In this document: positions 16,355-25,085 of the stretch, piece by piece | How the letters are laid out: the number at the start of each line of letters is the position of its first letter | Position numbering within the stretch: the stretch's first letter is position 1 | Source of the DNA: Sulfitobacter sp. SK012 | GTDB lineage: Bacteria; Pseudomonadota; Alphaproteobacteria; Rhodobacterales; Rhodobacteraceae | DNA length: 64,000 nucleotides | Assembly (NCBI RefSeq): GCF_003352085.1 | Contig: NZ_CP025804.1 | Span: forward strand, 1,054,001-1,118,000 | Direction: 5' to 3' | Translations under genes and position numbers: made by a program | The notes under the pieces: model-generated | Databases searched by the model: none | What the model saw: the letters and a program-made list of their open reading frames with translations, nothing else | Told to the model about the DNA's origin: nothing

Positions 16355-18094
16355 ATGGTGAAACCCAGAAAACTCGCAGCACCGCTGACGGCTTTAACAA
16401 TTTCGGCGTTGATGACAGGGGCAAGCGCGCAAGACGCCCAAATTGTCCATGATGCCGAGTATTACATTCTCGAAGCCCAAAACGGGACGGTCTGGGAGGT
16501 CGAAGACGGCGAACTGGATGCGAAATTGGCCGAGTTGCGAGAGCAATATGGTAGACCCCCAAATATCATACACTACATGTTTGATGATCAGCCACCGATG
16601 TCGTTTGGCGATGAAATGTATCAACAAATCAGGGGGTACAAGACACCAAACCTGAACCAGCTCGCCGCTGACGGAATGATGTTTTCACGAATGTATACCG
16701 AACCGGGCTGCACCCCTAGTCGGGCTGCTGTCCTGACGGGACAGAACGCTATTCGGACTGGCACTTGGGAGATTGGCTTTCCTATCGAATACACCGGATT
16801 GGCCGCTGAAAATGTAACAATGGCAGAGGTGCTTTCTGGTGAGGGCTACGCGACTGCGTTCTTTGGCAAGCTGCACCTCGGGGATACCGAGGAATCCTAT
16901 CCCATTAATCAGGGGTTCGATGAGGCCTTCTGGGCGGTCTACAATCAGGTTACCAGTCTCTACAATAAGACCGGTGAGGGTGCCAATGCGATTGTCGGCA
17001 TGAAAGAAGAATTGCTGGCGGACAATCCGTATCAACTTGATAAGAACTTTGTTCAGGACGACGCGTTTGTTTTTTACCTCGAAGGTAAAAAGGGTGAACA
17101 GGTTCTGGAATGGCGCGATGGTTCGCAAGAGGTCAAAGATTATTATGACTTCGACATTGAAGGACGTGAGCGGGCAATCAACTTCATCCGACGGAGTGCT
17201 GAGGCGGAAAAGCCATTCTATGTAGCGTGGTGGCCACTTTGGATTCCGTTCATACCAGCACCCGAGAAAGTTACGTTGCAGCGGGGCATGGTCGGGGAAA
17301 ACTACCAACGTGTGATCGAACCAGACATAGCGGCCATGCGTGAAACACTGGAAGAACTGGGCATAGCTGAAAACACATTGGTGGTTGTCATGGCTGACAA
17401 CGGGCCTATGACCCACAACCCACCCCCTGGCGCTGGTTTAGGTGAAGGTCTGTTCCGCGGCGGCAAAGGCGACTTCACAGAAGGCGGTGTGCGTGTGCCA
17501 GCAGCTGCATTTTGGCCTGGTGTTATCGAACCGGGACAAATGGCCGCTGACATGATTCACCAAACAGATTTGTTCACGACCTTCGCCCGGTTGGCTGGTG
17601 CAACCCAACATATCCCAACTGATCGGATCATCGACGGCATCGACCAAACGTCGTTGCTGTTAAACGGCGACACCCATGGTCGTCGCGACCACGTGTTCAT
17701 CTACCAAGGACCCGATTTGGCTGCGACAGTCAAAGATCAATACAAAATACACTGGACCTCGAACGATCCGGGGCAGGCAAAGTCCGGTCTGACGGCCGTG
17801 TATGATCTTTACAACGATCACCGTGAAGTGAACCCAATAGTCGTAGGCGGGTTTCATTTTAAGGAACCCTTCAAGCGGATGCGTGCCCGTCACGAGTTGT
17901 GGAAAGAGAAGTATCCAGATCGCAAACATGAACGTGGGCCAGCCTATACCGGCATTTCAAACGCACGGCCTGCTACGCTGGCTTTGTCCAATCCCCCGGT
18001 TGATTATCAAAATCTCCCGTTTGATCCGATGGAATTCATTAGTCATCTCGACAAGCTGCCCTTCAATGTCAGTGAGCCTGGGTTTGGTGAATAA
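16355..18094 (+). CDS. Periplasmic sulfatase (alkaline phosphatase superfamily)
   Basis: 579 aa with a Sec signal peptide ending near ASA (residue 25). It should hydrolyse a sulfate ester in the periplasm. The formylglycine motif is CTPSRAAVLTG (Cys about residue 119), the type that a formylglycine-generating enzyme converts. Metal ligands are visible in MFDDQPP (about 74-75) and MADNGPMTHN (about 348). The substrate-side motif FFGKLHLG is also present. The ribosome binding site AAGGAGGA is excellent. Two outer-membrane barrel genes follow, which suggests uptake of the sulfated substrate or release of product. The substrate is unknown: choline sulfate is less likely because no choline genes are close, and a sulfated aromatic or sugar is possible. 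Confidence 0.9.
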   Translation: MVKPRKLAAPLTALTISALMTGASAQDAQIVHDAEYYILEAQNGTVWEVEDGELDAKLAELREQYGRPPNIIHYMFDDQPPMSFGDEMYQQIRGYKTPNLNQLAADGMMFSRMYTEPGCTPSRAAVLTGQNAIRTGTWEIGFPIEYTGLAAENVTMAEVLSGEGYATAFFGKLHLGDTEESYPINQGFDEAFWAVYNQVTSLYNKTGEGANAIVGMKEELLADNPYQLDKNFVQDDAFVFYLEGKKGEQVLEWRDGSQEVKDYYDFDIEGRERAINFIRRSAEAEKPFYVAWWPLWIPFIPAPEKVTLQRGMVGENYQRVIEPDIAAMRETLEELGIAENTLVVVMADNGPMTHNPPPGAGLGEGLFRGGKGDFTEGGVRVPAAAFWPGVIEPGQMAADMIHQTDLFTTFARLAGATQHIPTDRIIDGIDQTSLLLNGDTHGRRDHVFIYQGPDLAATVKDQYKIHWTSNDPGQAKSGLTAVYDLYNDHREVNPIVVGGFHFKEPFKRMRARHELWKEKYPDRKHERGPAYTGISNARPATLALSNPPVDYQNLPFDPMEFISHLDKLPFNVSEPGFGE

Positions 18095-18334
18095 ATAGAT
18101 ATGGGGCTGCGATTTTCGTCGTGGCTCCACCCCTCAAGACCGTTATCCTGAAGGCAGAAAAAAGTGATCAACACGGATACTCGCAGCCGCCTTCCGCAGC
18201 ACAGAACGAACGCCCGACCTTCGGCTATTTGAATGTCGGCTCTCGCCGTTGACATCAAAATCGGAACAATCAAACAATGAACTTTGCGCGGGCACGTCTC
18301 GGTGTGCCTGCGCCCTAGAAAGGGACTTAAAGGA

Positions 18335-19066
18335 ATGCGAACACTCTTAGCCGGTTGGGCTCTCACTGCGATGTCGATGTCGGCGGCCTATGCTGAAGAG
18401 AACGCGTCTAACCCACTTGCAGCCGTAAATAGCACTGATCTGAGATATCAATATTTTGATCTTGGAGGCGCGGATAAACAGGACGCCTTCATTGATGGCT
18501 CCTACATGCTGCGACCCAATCTGAAGTTCAAATATGAACTGCACTATAATTCGACCGATGTAACCGGGGGCCGGGAAAACGGCTTTGAGAAGGTCAATGC
18601 CAAGCTGATCTATTTCCCGTCGGCTCGGTCACTGAACGACACCTGGGCTGTCAAAACTGCTGTGGGTCTAGAGTGGATCATTGATCTTGGCGACACAGCG
18701 AAAGGCATTGGCACCGAGTCTGATCAAGTTGCGCCCTTAGTGGGCGCAGCATTCTCAAACAAAGCGACCGGTCTAACTCTTTTGCCGCTGGTTCAGCACT
18801 TTGAGAGCTACAATGGCCCCACCGACGTAAGTCAAACAGCGCTTAGGCTCATTGCGATTCAGCCGTTCGCCAAGGATTGGTGGGTAAAGGGCGACCTGAA
18901 AGTTCCTTATGACTGGGAGAATGAAACCTGGCCCGCGTCCGCAGAGCTGCAAGTTGGTTACAATGTGAATGATGGCACTGCCATCTATGCAGATGTTCTT
19001 ATCGGTATCGGAAGTGACCGCACCTATGACCAAGGCATCGGGCTTGGCTTGCGGTTTAACTATTAG
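18335..19066 (+). CDS. Outer-membrane beta-barrel protein (transporter-like)
   Basis: 243 aa from the ATG at 18335, which has AAAGGA just upstream; the frame extends further 5' but without a signal peptide. The signal peptide MRTLLAGWALTAMSMSAAYA is clear. The mature chain is a series of amphipathic strands (DLRYQYFDLGG, FKYELHYNSTDV, LIYFPSARS, VKTAVGLEWIIDLG, AELQVGYNVNDGTAIYAD) and ends in aromatic LGLGLRFNY, the C-terminal Phe/Tyr signature of Bam substrates. It probably forms a small pore or barrel with the upstream sulfatase. Confidence 0.75.
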   Translation: MRTLLAGWALTAMSMSAAYAEENASNPLAAVNSTDLRYQYFDLGGADKQDAFIDGSYMLRPNLKFKYELHYNSTDVTGGRENGFEKVNAKLIYFPSARSLNDTWAVKTAVGLEWIIDLGDTAKGIGTESDQVAPLVGAAFSNKATGLTLLPLVQHFESYNGPTDVSQTALRLIAIQPFAKDWWVKGDLKVPYDWENETWPASAELQVGYNVNDGTAIYADVLIGIGSDRTYDQGIGLGLRFNY

Positions 19067-19271
19067 AAACGCCAGGCCCGAAGAATGGCACATAATAGTT
19101 CCGACCACAGTTTTGAAATGGGTTCAGGTCTTTGTTTTTATAAAGGAAAGAGAATTCATGCTGTGCTTCCAGGACTAAGTTTTGCGCCTCAGAAATCGAC
19201 AAAACACTCTCAATTCCCGCCAATTTCAGCTTCGTTCACGAAGCTAACAAGATATCTAAAGGAAACCCTAA

Positions 19272-20081
19272 ATGAAAAAGAAACTGCTGATAGCCATCAT
19301 CTGCCTTTCGTCAACCGGCCTTGCGACAGAGGTGGCTCAGGCCGACCCAATGACAGGCCCAAACCAGAACGATTCAGATTGGCGTTTTACTGGCGCGGTC
19401 TATGCATTTGCGCCATTCCGTACGACCGGCACGACGACAGTTTCCGGGGTTTCTGCGCCCATCGATTTGGATCTTGGAGAAGTTCTCGACAATCTGGATT
19501 TCGCAGCATCGGGTCGCTTTGAAGCATGGAAGGGCGATTGGGGGGTAATCTTCGATGCAAACTATTATTCCATTAGCGCCGATGGATCATTGCCAGGTCC
19601 AGCTGGCGGTTCAGTTGATGTAAATGTTCGCCAAGAATGGCTGGGTGTGTTGGCAGCATATCGAATTGCGAACGGCACTTATGGCACGAGCGGCAAACGG
19701 TATACTGTCGATGTTCAGGCCGGTTACCGCTACAATTCACTAAGGCAGGAAGTGGACATAGCCACGCCTGGTCCAGCAACGACTCTGGGAGGAGATGATA
19801 GTTGGTGGGAGCCAGTCATTGGCGCACGCGGCAAGTGGGAACTGAATAACCAGTGGGCGACAGTTGCCTCGTTGGAGTTTGGTGGATTTGGTGCTGGCGG
19901 GAATGACCTGCAAGTTGGCCTAAATGCTGGGTTTGATTATCATCCCTGGGACAACACCTCCATCATATTTGGATACAGATACTTCAGCATGGATTACAGC
20001 ACGACGCTGGAAAGCGGCGCTTTTGCATATGATGTAGAACAACACGGGCCCTACATCGGGGTAAAATATGTTTTCCAGTGA
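19272..20081 (+). CDS. Outer-membrane beta-barrel protein
   Basis: 269 aa with a signal peptide cleaved after AQA (about residue 24). Alternating strands are visible: WRFTGAVYAFAPF, GRFEAWKGDWGVIFDANYYS, YTVDVQAGYRYNS, WEPVIGARGKWEL, NTSIIFGYRYFSMDY. The chain ends GPYIGVKYVFQ. The fold resembles small OmpW/outer-membrane-protein-beta-barrel families. It is separated from the previous barrel by 205 bases that hold no gene, and may have its own promoter. Role unknown; probably part of the sulfatase locus. Confidence 0.75.
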   Translation: MKKKLLIAIICLSSTGLATEVAQADPMTGPNQNDSDWRFTGAVYAFAPFRTTGTTTVSGVSAPIDLDLGEVLDNLDFAASGRFEAWKGDWGVIFDANYYSISADGSLPGPAGGSVDVNVRQEWLGVLAAYRIANGTYGTSGKRYTVDVQAGYRYNSLRQEVDIATPGPATTLGGDDSWWEPVIGARGKWELNNQWATVASLEFGGFGAGGNDLQVGLNAGFDYHPWDNTSIIFGYRYFSMDYSTTLESGAFAYDVEQHGPYIGVKYVFQ

Positions 20082-20768
20082 CGCGGAATGCCTCAAGTGC
20101 ATTTCATTTAATGGATGAAACAATTCCAATCTTTATTCTAAAGCACGCCGCAAATTGTGACTGGGGACGCTGGTGTTGCCTTGGGTACGAACCAAGGACC
20201 GTTAGATTGCTCTAATGACCCCTTTGTTTCCATGAGTTGGGGGGCAAAAGCTGCAATCGGTGAACGAGCCGCAGACGGCAGCTTTGTCCTGTGTGGATGG
20301 CGCAGCGAAGGACCGCTTCCCGCCCTTAGTACCAAAATCTACATGCCGCAGCATCGGTCACTAAGGGCTCGTTGCTGCCATTCGCTGCGTCATCCACGAA
20401 GTTCCGGTCTGGGCCGGAAGCGACATTGGTGGGCGAGTGATTTGGCCCAATTTCTGCACCATGCGTGGAGGTCCGCAATGCGGACAAATCCGACCTTAAG
20501 AGTTCACGGCGCGATCAATACTTCGCCCTCAATTTCCATTGCGAAACCAAGCGGCAATACGGACACGTCGGGACTATGCAAATAGGTTTTCAGGACTGTA
20601 GCGCGCCAGCCGTCAGTCCTTTTGGCCTTGTTCCGCACCCCGCATCGCATCGCGTTGAACGCTGCATCGGCACTCGAACAACGACACCACGGCTCCAAGA
20701 GGCTTGATCGGAGCTCAGAACAGTGGCTATTTGAGTGGGAAGATGTTCTAGATGGGAAATGTCGGTTT
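20082..20768. other. Non-coding stretch with a dispersed repeat
   Basis: About 690 bases without a supported gene. It contains copy 2 of the 71-bp repeat (20299-20369) and a 7-bp inverted repeat GTCCGCA/TGCGGAC near 20476. The open frames here have no family signature. The right end should hold the promoter of the ClpP-like gene. Confidence 0.4.
20299..20369 (+). repeat. Dispersed repeat, copy 2, with 8-bp inverted ends in its core
   Basis: Reverse-complement partner of 14773-14844. The inner 46 bases are bounded by CCCTTAGT and ACTAAGGG, a perfect 8-bp inverted repeat, around the shared GCCGCAGCATCGGTC. The outer part reads GGCGCAGCGAAGGACCG. Confidence 0.6.
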
Positions 20769-21155
20769 ATGGTGTTCAAACGGATAGATACTTTGCGCTC
20801 GTTTTGTATTGCAGTACTCGCCTTCTTTTCAATGACTACGATGGCATATGCGTTGGAGTTCAACGTAAGGACTTCCAGCGACGTCCTAAAGTCTGAACGT
20901 TCAGCAGAAATATTGATGCGTGGAAAAATTGTTTCAGGGGATGTAGATCGTTTGAAATCAATTTTGGCGGACTTCCCCTCACGCAATTTAAAATTTGTTT
21001 CATTCATTCTCGACAGCCCTGGGGGAAGCCTCATGGAGGGGCTCGAGCTTGGAAAAACAATTTCTCAGATGGACGAGTTTACCAAAGCTGTTGTTGGCAC
21101 AAATACTGACAAGCAAGAAATATGTGCGAGCGCATGTGTAATTGCCCTGCGTTGA
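20769..21155 (+). pseudogene. ClpP-like periplasmic protein, 3' truncated
   Basis: 128 codons starting at MVFKRIDTLRSFC with a signal peptide or membrane anchor (IAVLAFFSMTTMAYA). It is followed by a crotonase/ClpP-like fold: GKIVSGDVDRLKSILAD, FVSFILDSPGGSLMEGLELG with the SPGG turn, and CASACVIAL, where Ser would be the nucleophile. The frame stops directly after this helix, whereas relatives (COG3904-type predicted periplasmic proteins) continue for 60 or more residues with a conserved His region. It therefore looks cut off at the 3' end. Confidence 0.6.
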
Positions 21156-21256
21156 GCTTCATCCTAATCGGAGTTTATGCCCTGCAAATCCTGGTGCTCT
21201 TAAAGTCGATCTGGGGGGCTGATGCCGGAGGGGGCAGCTCACATTGGATCATCATT

Positions 21257-21280
21257 TTTGCTGCACATTTTGCTGCACAT
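21257..21280. repeat. Two tandem copies of a 12-bp repeat
   Basis: TTTGCTGCACAT occurs twice without spacing (21257-21268 and 21269-21280). It lies between the truncated ClpP-like gene and the recombinase debris. Similar short arm-like repeats occur near integrase sites, so it may mark an old attachment region; that is inference. Confidence 0.45.
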
Positions 21281-21665
21281 TACACGATGTAACATAACTG
21301 AAATGAGCTTCAATACGCTGAAATATAACAATTAAAAATCTAGACTTAATAATTATGACGGACTTCGTCTCCGCCACCCACCCTCAACACTAATCTCTGT
21401 CTGGCATGCGCAGACGTAAGTCTCTGAAATCACAGGTTATCAGGGCTATATCCATATATTCGACGGATGAAACCGGAGATGTTTCCGGCGTTCCGAGGGC
21501 TTTTGCGAGGGTGATCTCCGCTCGTCCACCACAAGGGTCCCTTTGGCGTTATCAGTGAAAAATATGCGATTTTTGCGTAAAACAGGTGATTTCGACCGGA
21601 GTCTGGAGGGATATATTTCGAATATATAGCAAATTCAGATGCTTAGCCGGTGCATTGTCCAGTTT

Positions 21666-21753
21666 CCTGTTAAGGGCCATATCAGGACCTGTTCAAGGTC
21701 GTTAACAGGTTTGTTCAACACCAATAACAGGTTGGTTTATCCCGGATAACAGG
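21666..21753. repeat. Dyad array of five AACAGG motifs at 22-bp phase
   Basis: CCTGTT at 21666-21671 and 21688-21693 (22 apart), then AACAGG at 21704-21709, 21726-21731 and 21748-21753 (22 apart). The first two and the next two are mirror images about one point (21698.5). The motif is usually extended to TAACAGGT. The array lies 22 bases beyond the end of the serine recombinase remnant, so it may be its recombination or binding site. Confidence 0.65.
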
Positions 21754-21775
21754 TCGCGGCCGATTGTTGGGTTTT

Positions 21776-22114
21776 TTACCGGAACACCGCGATCTGGCCG
21801 GACCAGAGCAGTGGAAGTGGCTCTTTCAGGAATTTGGCGAGGCTCATGTTGCGGGGTTGTCTGCCCATCAGAATGTCGCGCTGAAGGCCGGGGTCCAGGA
21901 ATGCTAGTTTGATGAGGCGTCTCTCATGGGAACCTTTTGGCCTGCGCTCAATCACAGGCAGTCCGGTGTCGTCCCTTTGGATCATTGTGTGCGCCCGTTT
22001 CAGTGCGGCGATCAGTTTCTGATCCATTGTGGTCGCGTCCGTTTCAGCAATACCGGATTGTGAGCACCGATCCTTTCCACCGAAGGTGATCGGTAGAGTA
22101 TGCTGGCGCAGCAT
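21776..22114 (-). pseudogene. C-terminal remnant of a large serine recombinase
   Basis: 112 codons whose last 85 (DQKLIAALKRAHTMIQRDD, then RRLIKLAFLDPGLQRDILMG and RQPRNMSLAKFLKEPLPLLW) match the extreme C-terminus of 'recombinase family' proteins of Alphaproteobacteria. In these a helix with LAFLAP and GRQP precedes the final PL-x-W motif. The catalytic serine domain, the recombinase domain and the zinc ribbon are all missing. The nearby AACAGG array may have been its target. Confidence 0.65.
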
Positions 22115-22365
22115 TTGCTTGCAACCGCGGCGATGACAGTTTTGCAGTGTGGCATTTTCGCCAAAGCGGCCGTTCGATCAGCTCAACCGAGCTGAACGTC
22201 AAACTGACCTTTCGCGGCGCAATGCATGAAATTTATTGTTGCGAACTATGTCGTCCTAATAACGAATTGGCACGGCGTCGACGCAGGAAAGACGCGCGAG
22301 CCCGCCGTCACTCTATCGGTTAGCGCTTCGAGCAAGCCGTAAGTGATCTTGCCGACGGGACATGT
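22115..22365. other. Intergenic, nothing seen
   Basis: 250 bases between the recombinase remnant and the end of the LacI-type gene. No frame with a signature is present, and no clear terminator hairpin was found. Confidence 0.3.
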
Positions 22366-23424
22366 TCAGATATTTGTTCTGAGTAAAACCTCTACCCTGA
22401 TGCGTTCTTGTGACCCTTTTGCGATACGTTTGTCAGTTATTGCCTTGAGTTTTCGAACTGCGCTGCGGACAAGATGGCCTGGATCCTGTGCAATAACGCC
22501 ATCTAATCTTCCGTCACGCAGTGCCGCTTCGGTGAACGGCGTGCGCTCATGGGAAATCTTGATCAGATGGCCGGTGTTCATTGCATTGTTCAAGATCGTG
22601 AGCGGAACGCGCGCCTCGGATGACAGCACATAGGCACCAACAAGGTCAGGATTGTTGATGACCGAATTATGAATAATCCGTTCTGCGCGTTCTTCGTCAC
22701 CATAAGTTTCCAAGGAGGGCAACGTGCGCAATCCGGGAAAGTTTTGGTTCATCTCGGCATCAAAGCCAATCCGTCGCTCCAGGCTATCTCGCGACCTCAT
22801 ACTTTCGGAGATCACAAGAACAGATCCCTTAGCGACCGCGCAAAAACGCCCGATAAGCGTCGCTGCAGTCGCACCCGCAGCTTGATGATTGGTTCCGACC
22901 CAATGCTCTTCCATTGTAGACTGGTCCGCAATGAACGGTAGTGCTGCTACGCCGCGTTCTTTCAGACGGTAGATCGCGTCACGCACTTGCGGCGATTCAG
23001 GGGCCATGATTGCGACGCCAGTCGTCTCGCTGGCGTCCAGCGTTGCGAGAAAGGCCGAAATGCTGTGTGGATCGTTTTCGTCAATATGAACCACGTCGCA
23101 CCAAACGAGGTCGGTCGCGAACGTCTCGTTGGCTTCGTTAATATGGCGCACGATTTCCTCTAGAAATAGGTCACCGGAGCGGGGCAGGGCGAAAACAAAT
23201 CTGTATCTTTGGGAACGTGCGAGGTTTGCTGCTTGAATATTGCGCACGAAACCCAGCTCTTGGATTGCATGGTTTACGCGATCCACAGTCCGTTTTTTCA
23301 CGCCATCACGTCCATTTAAGACCCTATCCACTGTCGCGCGGCTTACGCCAGCCGCTTTTGCAAGATCTTTTGTGGTGGGTCTTAACATATTTTCACTGAC
23401 GTTCACTGCTGCGGATTTCATCAT
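22366..23424 (-). CDS. LacI-family transcriptional regulator
   Basis: 352 aa from the ATG at 23424 (double ATG; AAGG about 10 bases upstream). The N-terminal HTH reads TTKDLAKAAGVSRATVDRVL-(NGRDGV) with the hinge helix VNHAIQELGFVRN. The rest is a periplasmic-binding-protein-like effector domain (FVFALPRSGDLFLEEIVRHI, GVAIMAPESPQVRDAI, GVIAQDPGHLVRSAVRKL). It is divergent from the ABC transporter operon, and the gap holds two palindromes fitting a LacI operator. It most likely represses the operon until the transported sugar or polyol binds. The subfamily with a PRSGDLF-type second domain is often linked with sugar alcohols. Confidence 0.88.
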   Translation of the reverse strand: MMKSAAVNVSENMLRPTTKDLAKAAGVSRATVDRVLNGRDGVKKRTVDRVNHAIQELGFVRNIQAANLARSQRYRFVFALPRSGDLFLEEIVRHINEANETFATDLVWCDVVHIDENDPHSISAFLATLDASETTGVAIMAPESPQVRDAIYRLKERGVAALPFIADQSTMEEHWVGTNHQAAGATAATLIGRFCAVAKGSVLVISESMRSRDSLERRIGFDAEMNQNFPGLRTLPSLETYGDEERAERIIHNSVINNPDLVGAYVLSSEARVPLTILNNAMNTGHLIKISHERTPFTEAALRDGRLDGVIAQDPGHLVRSAVRKLKAITDKRIAKGSQERIRVEVLLRTNI

Positions 23425-23503
23425 CTTATCAGACCTTTGCGTTGTCACAACTGCATCATTTTGACCCTCATCTATGGGTGAAATTGCGCATTTCAGGTAT
23501 TTT

Positions 23504-23551
23504 TGAGGCACGTGTCTCACAAATATCTTGCATTGACGCACGTGCGTCAAT
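23504..23551. promoter_or_regulatory. Two palindromic operators for the LacI-type regulator
   Basis: A perfect 20-bp palindrome ATTGACGCACGTGCGTCAAT at 23532-23551, and a second imperfect one, TGAGGCACGTGTCTCA, at 23504-23519. Both centre on CACGTG, with centres 30 bp apart. They lie between the divergent regulator and transporter genes, where LacI-family proteins usually bind. Confidence 0.75.
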
Positions 23552-23619
23552 TAGCAATGTAGGCAGCGTGAGTCGTGGCGGGGAGCCATGCCCCGCCATA
23601 ACTGGGAGGAGTTACCCTT

Positions 23620-24954
23620 ATGAAAACGAACCTTTTCACAACAGCTGCGGTGGGCGCGATCGTCGCATCCAGCCTAGCGACCTCTGCGATGGCCGATGGC
23701 CATGCGACTGAGCTGACACTTTGCTGGGCCGCTTGGGATCCTGCAAACTCACTCATCGAGTTGAGCAAGGATTTCGAAGAGCAGTCCGGCCATACGATGA
23801 ATTTCGAGTTTGTGCCTTGGCCGAGCTTTGCCGACCGCATGTTGAACGAATTGAACTCTGGCGGTCAATTGTGTGACCTGATGATCGGCGACAGCCAGTG
23901 GATCGGTGGCGGCGCAGAGAATGGTCACTACGTAAAGCTGAACGAATTCTTTGATGCCAATAGCATCTCGATGGATGACTTCCTGCCTGCGACTGTAACG
24001 GGCTACGCCGAATGGCCAAAGAACACACCAAACTACTACGCGCTGCCTGCTTATGCAGACGTTGTTGGTTGGACGTACCGTAAAGACTGGTTTGATCGTC
24101 CCGAGCTTCAGACTGAATTCATGGACACATATGGCCGTAAGCTTGATGTTCCTGCATCACTGGAAGAGTTGCGCGACATTGCGGCGTTCTTCCAAGGGCG
24201 CGATATCGATGGCACAACCGTTTATGGTGCTGCGATCTACACAGAGCGTGGCTCTGAGGGCATCACAATGGGCGTCACCAACGCGCTCTATAACTACGGT
24301 TTCGAGTATGAGAACCCTGATCAGCCCTATGACCTTGAAGGTTTTGTAAACTCTGCAGGCGCGATTGCCGGACTTGAGCTATACAAAGAGCTGTACGACA
24401 TTGGCACACCCCCGGGTTCGTCCAACTGGTACATGGGCGAGAACATCGATGCTTACCGCTCTGGTCAGGTCGCGATGCAGATGAATTTTGCGTTCATTTG
24501 GCCAGGTGTTGAAGCTGATGAAAACGTCGGTAACGGCAATTCCGGTTATTTCCCGAACCCAGCAGGTCCAGCAGGGCAATTTGCGCAACTTGGTGGGCAA
24601 GGTATTTCTGTTGTTGCCTACTCTGAAAAGCAAGAGGCCGCATTGGAATACATCCAGTGGTTTGCGCAACCAGCAGTTCAGCAGCGTTGGTGGGATCTCG
24701 GCGGTGCATCTGCACTACGTGCCGTTGTCGAAAACCCTGATTTCGCAACAAGCCAGCCTTATGCGCAAACCTTCCTCGACAGCATGGCTATCGTGAAGGA
24801 CTTCTGGGCAGAGCCTGCTTACGCAGACCTTCTGATCCCGATGCAAGAGCGGATGCATAACTTTGTCATCGCTGGCGACGGCACCGCGAAAGAAGCTTTG
24901 GACGGTTTGGTTCGTGATTGGACCGAAGTGTTCGAGGACGAAGGCAAGCTCTAA
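23620..24954 (+). CDS. ABC transporter sugar/polyol-binding protein
   Basis: 444 aa with a Sec signal peptide (cleavage near AMA-DGH, about residue 26). It belongs to the extracellular solute-binding protein family 1 (MalE-like): LTLCWAAWDPANSLIELSKD, FEFVPWPSFADRMLNELNS, YALPAYADVVGWTYRKDWFD, and the late FAQPAVQQRWWDLGG helix. It captures the substrate in the periplasm and delivers it to the two permeases downstream. The RBS is GGGAGGAG. A hairpin between this gene and the permease probably gives it higher mRNA levels. Trp-rich pocket residues fit a carbohydrate or polyol. The exact ligand is unknown. Confidence 0.9.
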   Translation: MKTNLFTTAAVGAIVASSLATSAMADGHATELTLCWAAWDPANSLIELSKDFEEQSGHTMNFEFVPWPSFADRMLNELNSGGQLCDLMIGDSQWIGGGAENGHYVKLNEFFDANSISMDDFLPATVTGYAEWPKNTPNYYALPAYADVVGWTYRKDWFDRPELQTEFMDTYGRKLDVPASLEELRDIAAFFQGRDIDGTTVYGAAIYTERGSEGITMGVTNALYNYGFEYENPDQPYDLEGFVNSAGAIAGLELYKELYDIGTPPGSSNWYMGENIDAYRSGQVAMQMNFAFIWPGVEADENVGNGNSGYFPNPAGPAGQFAQLGGQGISVVAYSEKQEAALEYIQWFAQPAVQQRWWDLGGASALRAVVENPDFATSQPYAQTFLDSMAIVKDFWAEPAYADLLIPMQERMHNFVIAGDGTAKEALDGLVRDWTEVFEDEGKL

Positions 24955-25007
24955 ACTTTCTCCCTGTCGGACCCCCTCTCTTCCTGACGGGTGGTCAGAC
25001 AACCGCT

Positions 25008-25031
25008 CCAGCCGATCATCATATCGGCTGG
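25008..25031 (+). terminator. Intra-operon hairpin between binding protein and permease
   Basis: Perfect 9-bp stem CCAGCCGAT / ATCGGCTGG with loop CATCAT. Such hairpins after binding-protein genes stabilise the upstream mRNA and weaken readthrough, giving more binding protein than membrane parts. Confidence 0.6.
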
Positions 25032-25085
25032 GGCAACTTTCATTGACGTATGCGCGGCACACATTCCGCGACAAGGACACACACC

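Noticed and set aside
20157..20585. Plus-strand frame of 142 codons
   Set aside because: It runs across repeat copy 2 and has no domain pattern; the frame is probably open because of high GC content.
21359..21385. tRNA or tmRNA 3' end used as an attachment site
   Set aside because: The string around GTCTCCGCCACC only loosely recalls an acceptor end, and no T-arm or cloverleaf can be built from the bases before it.
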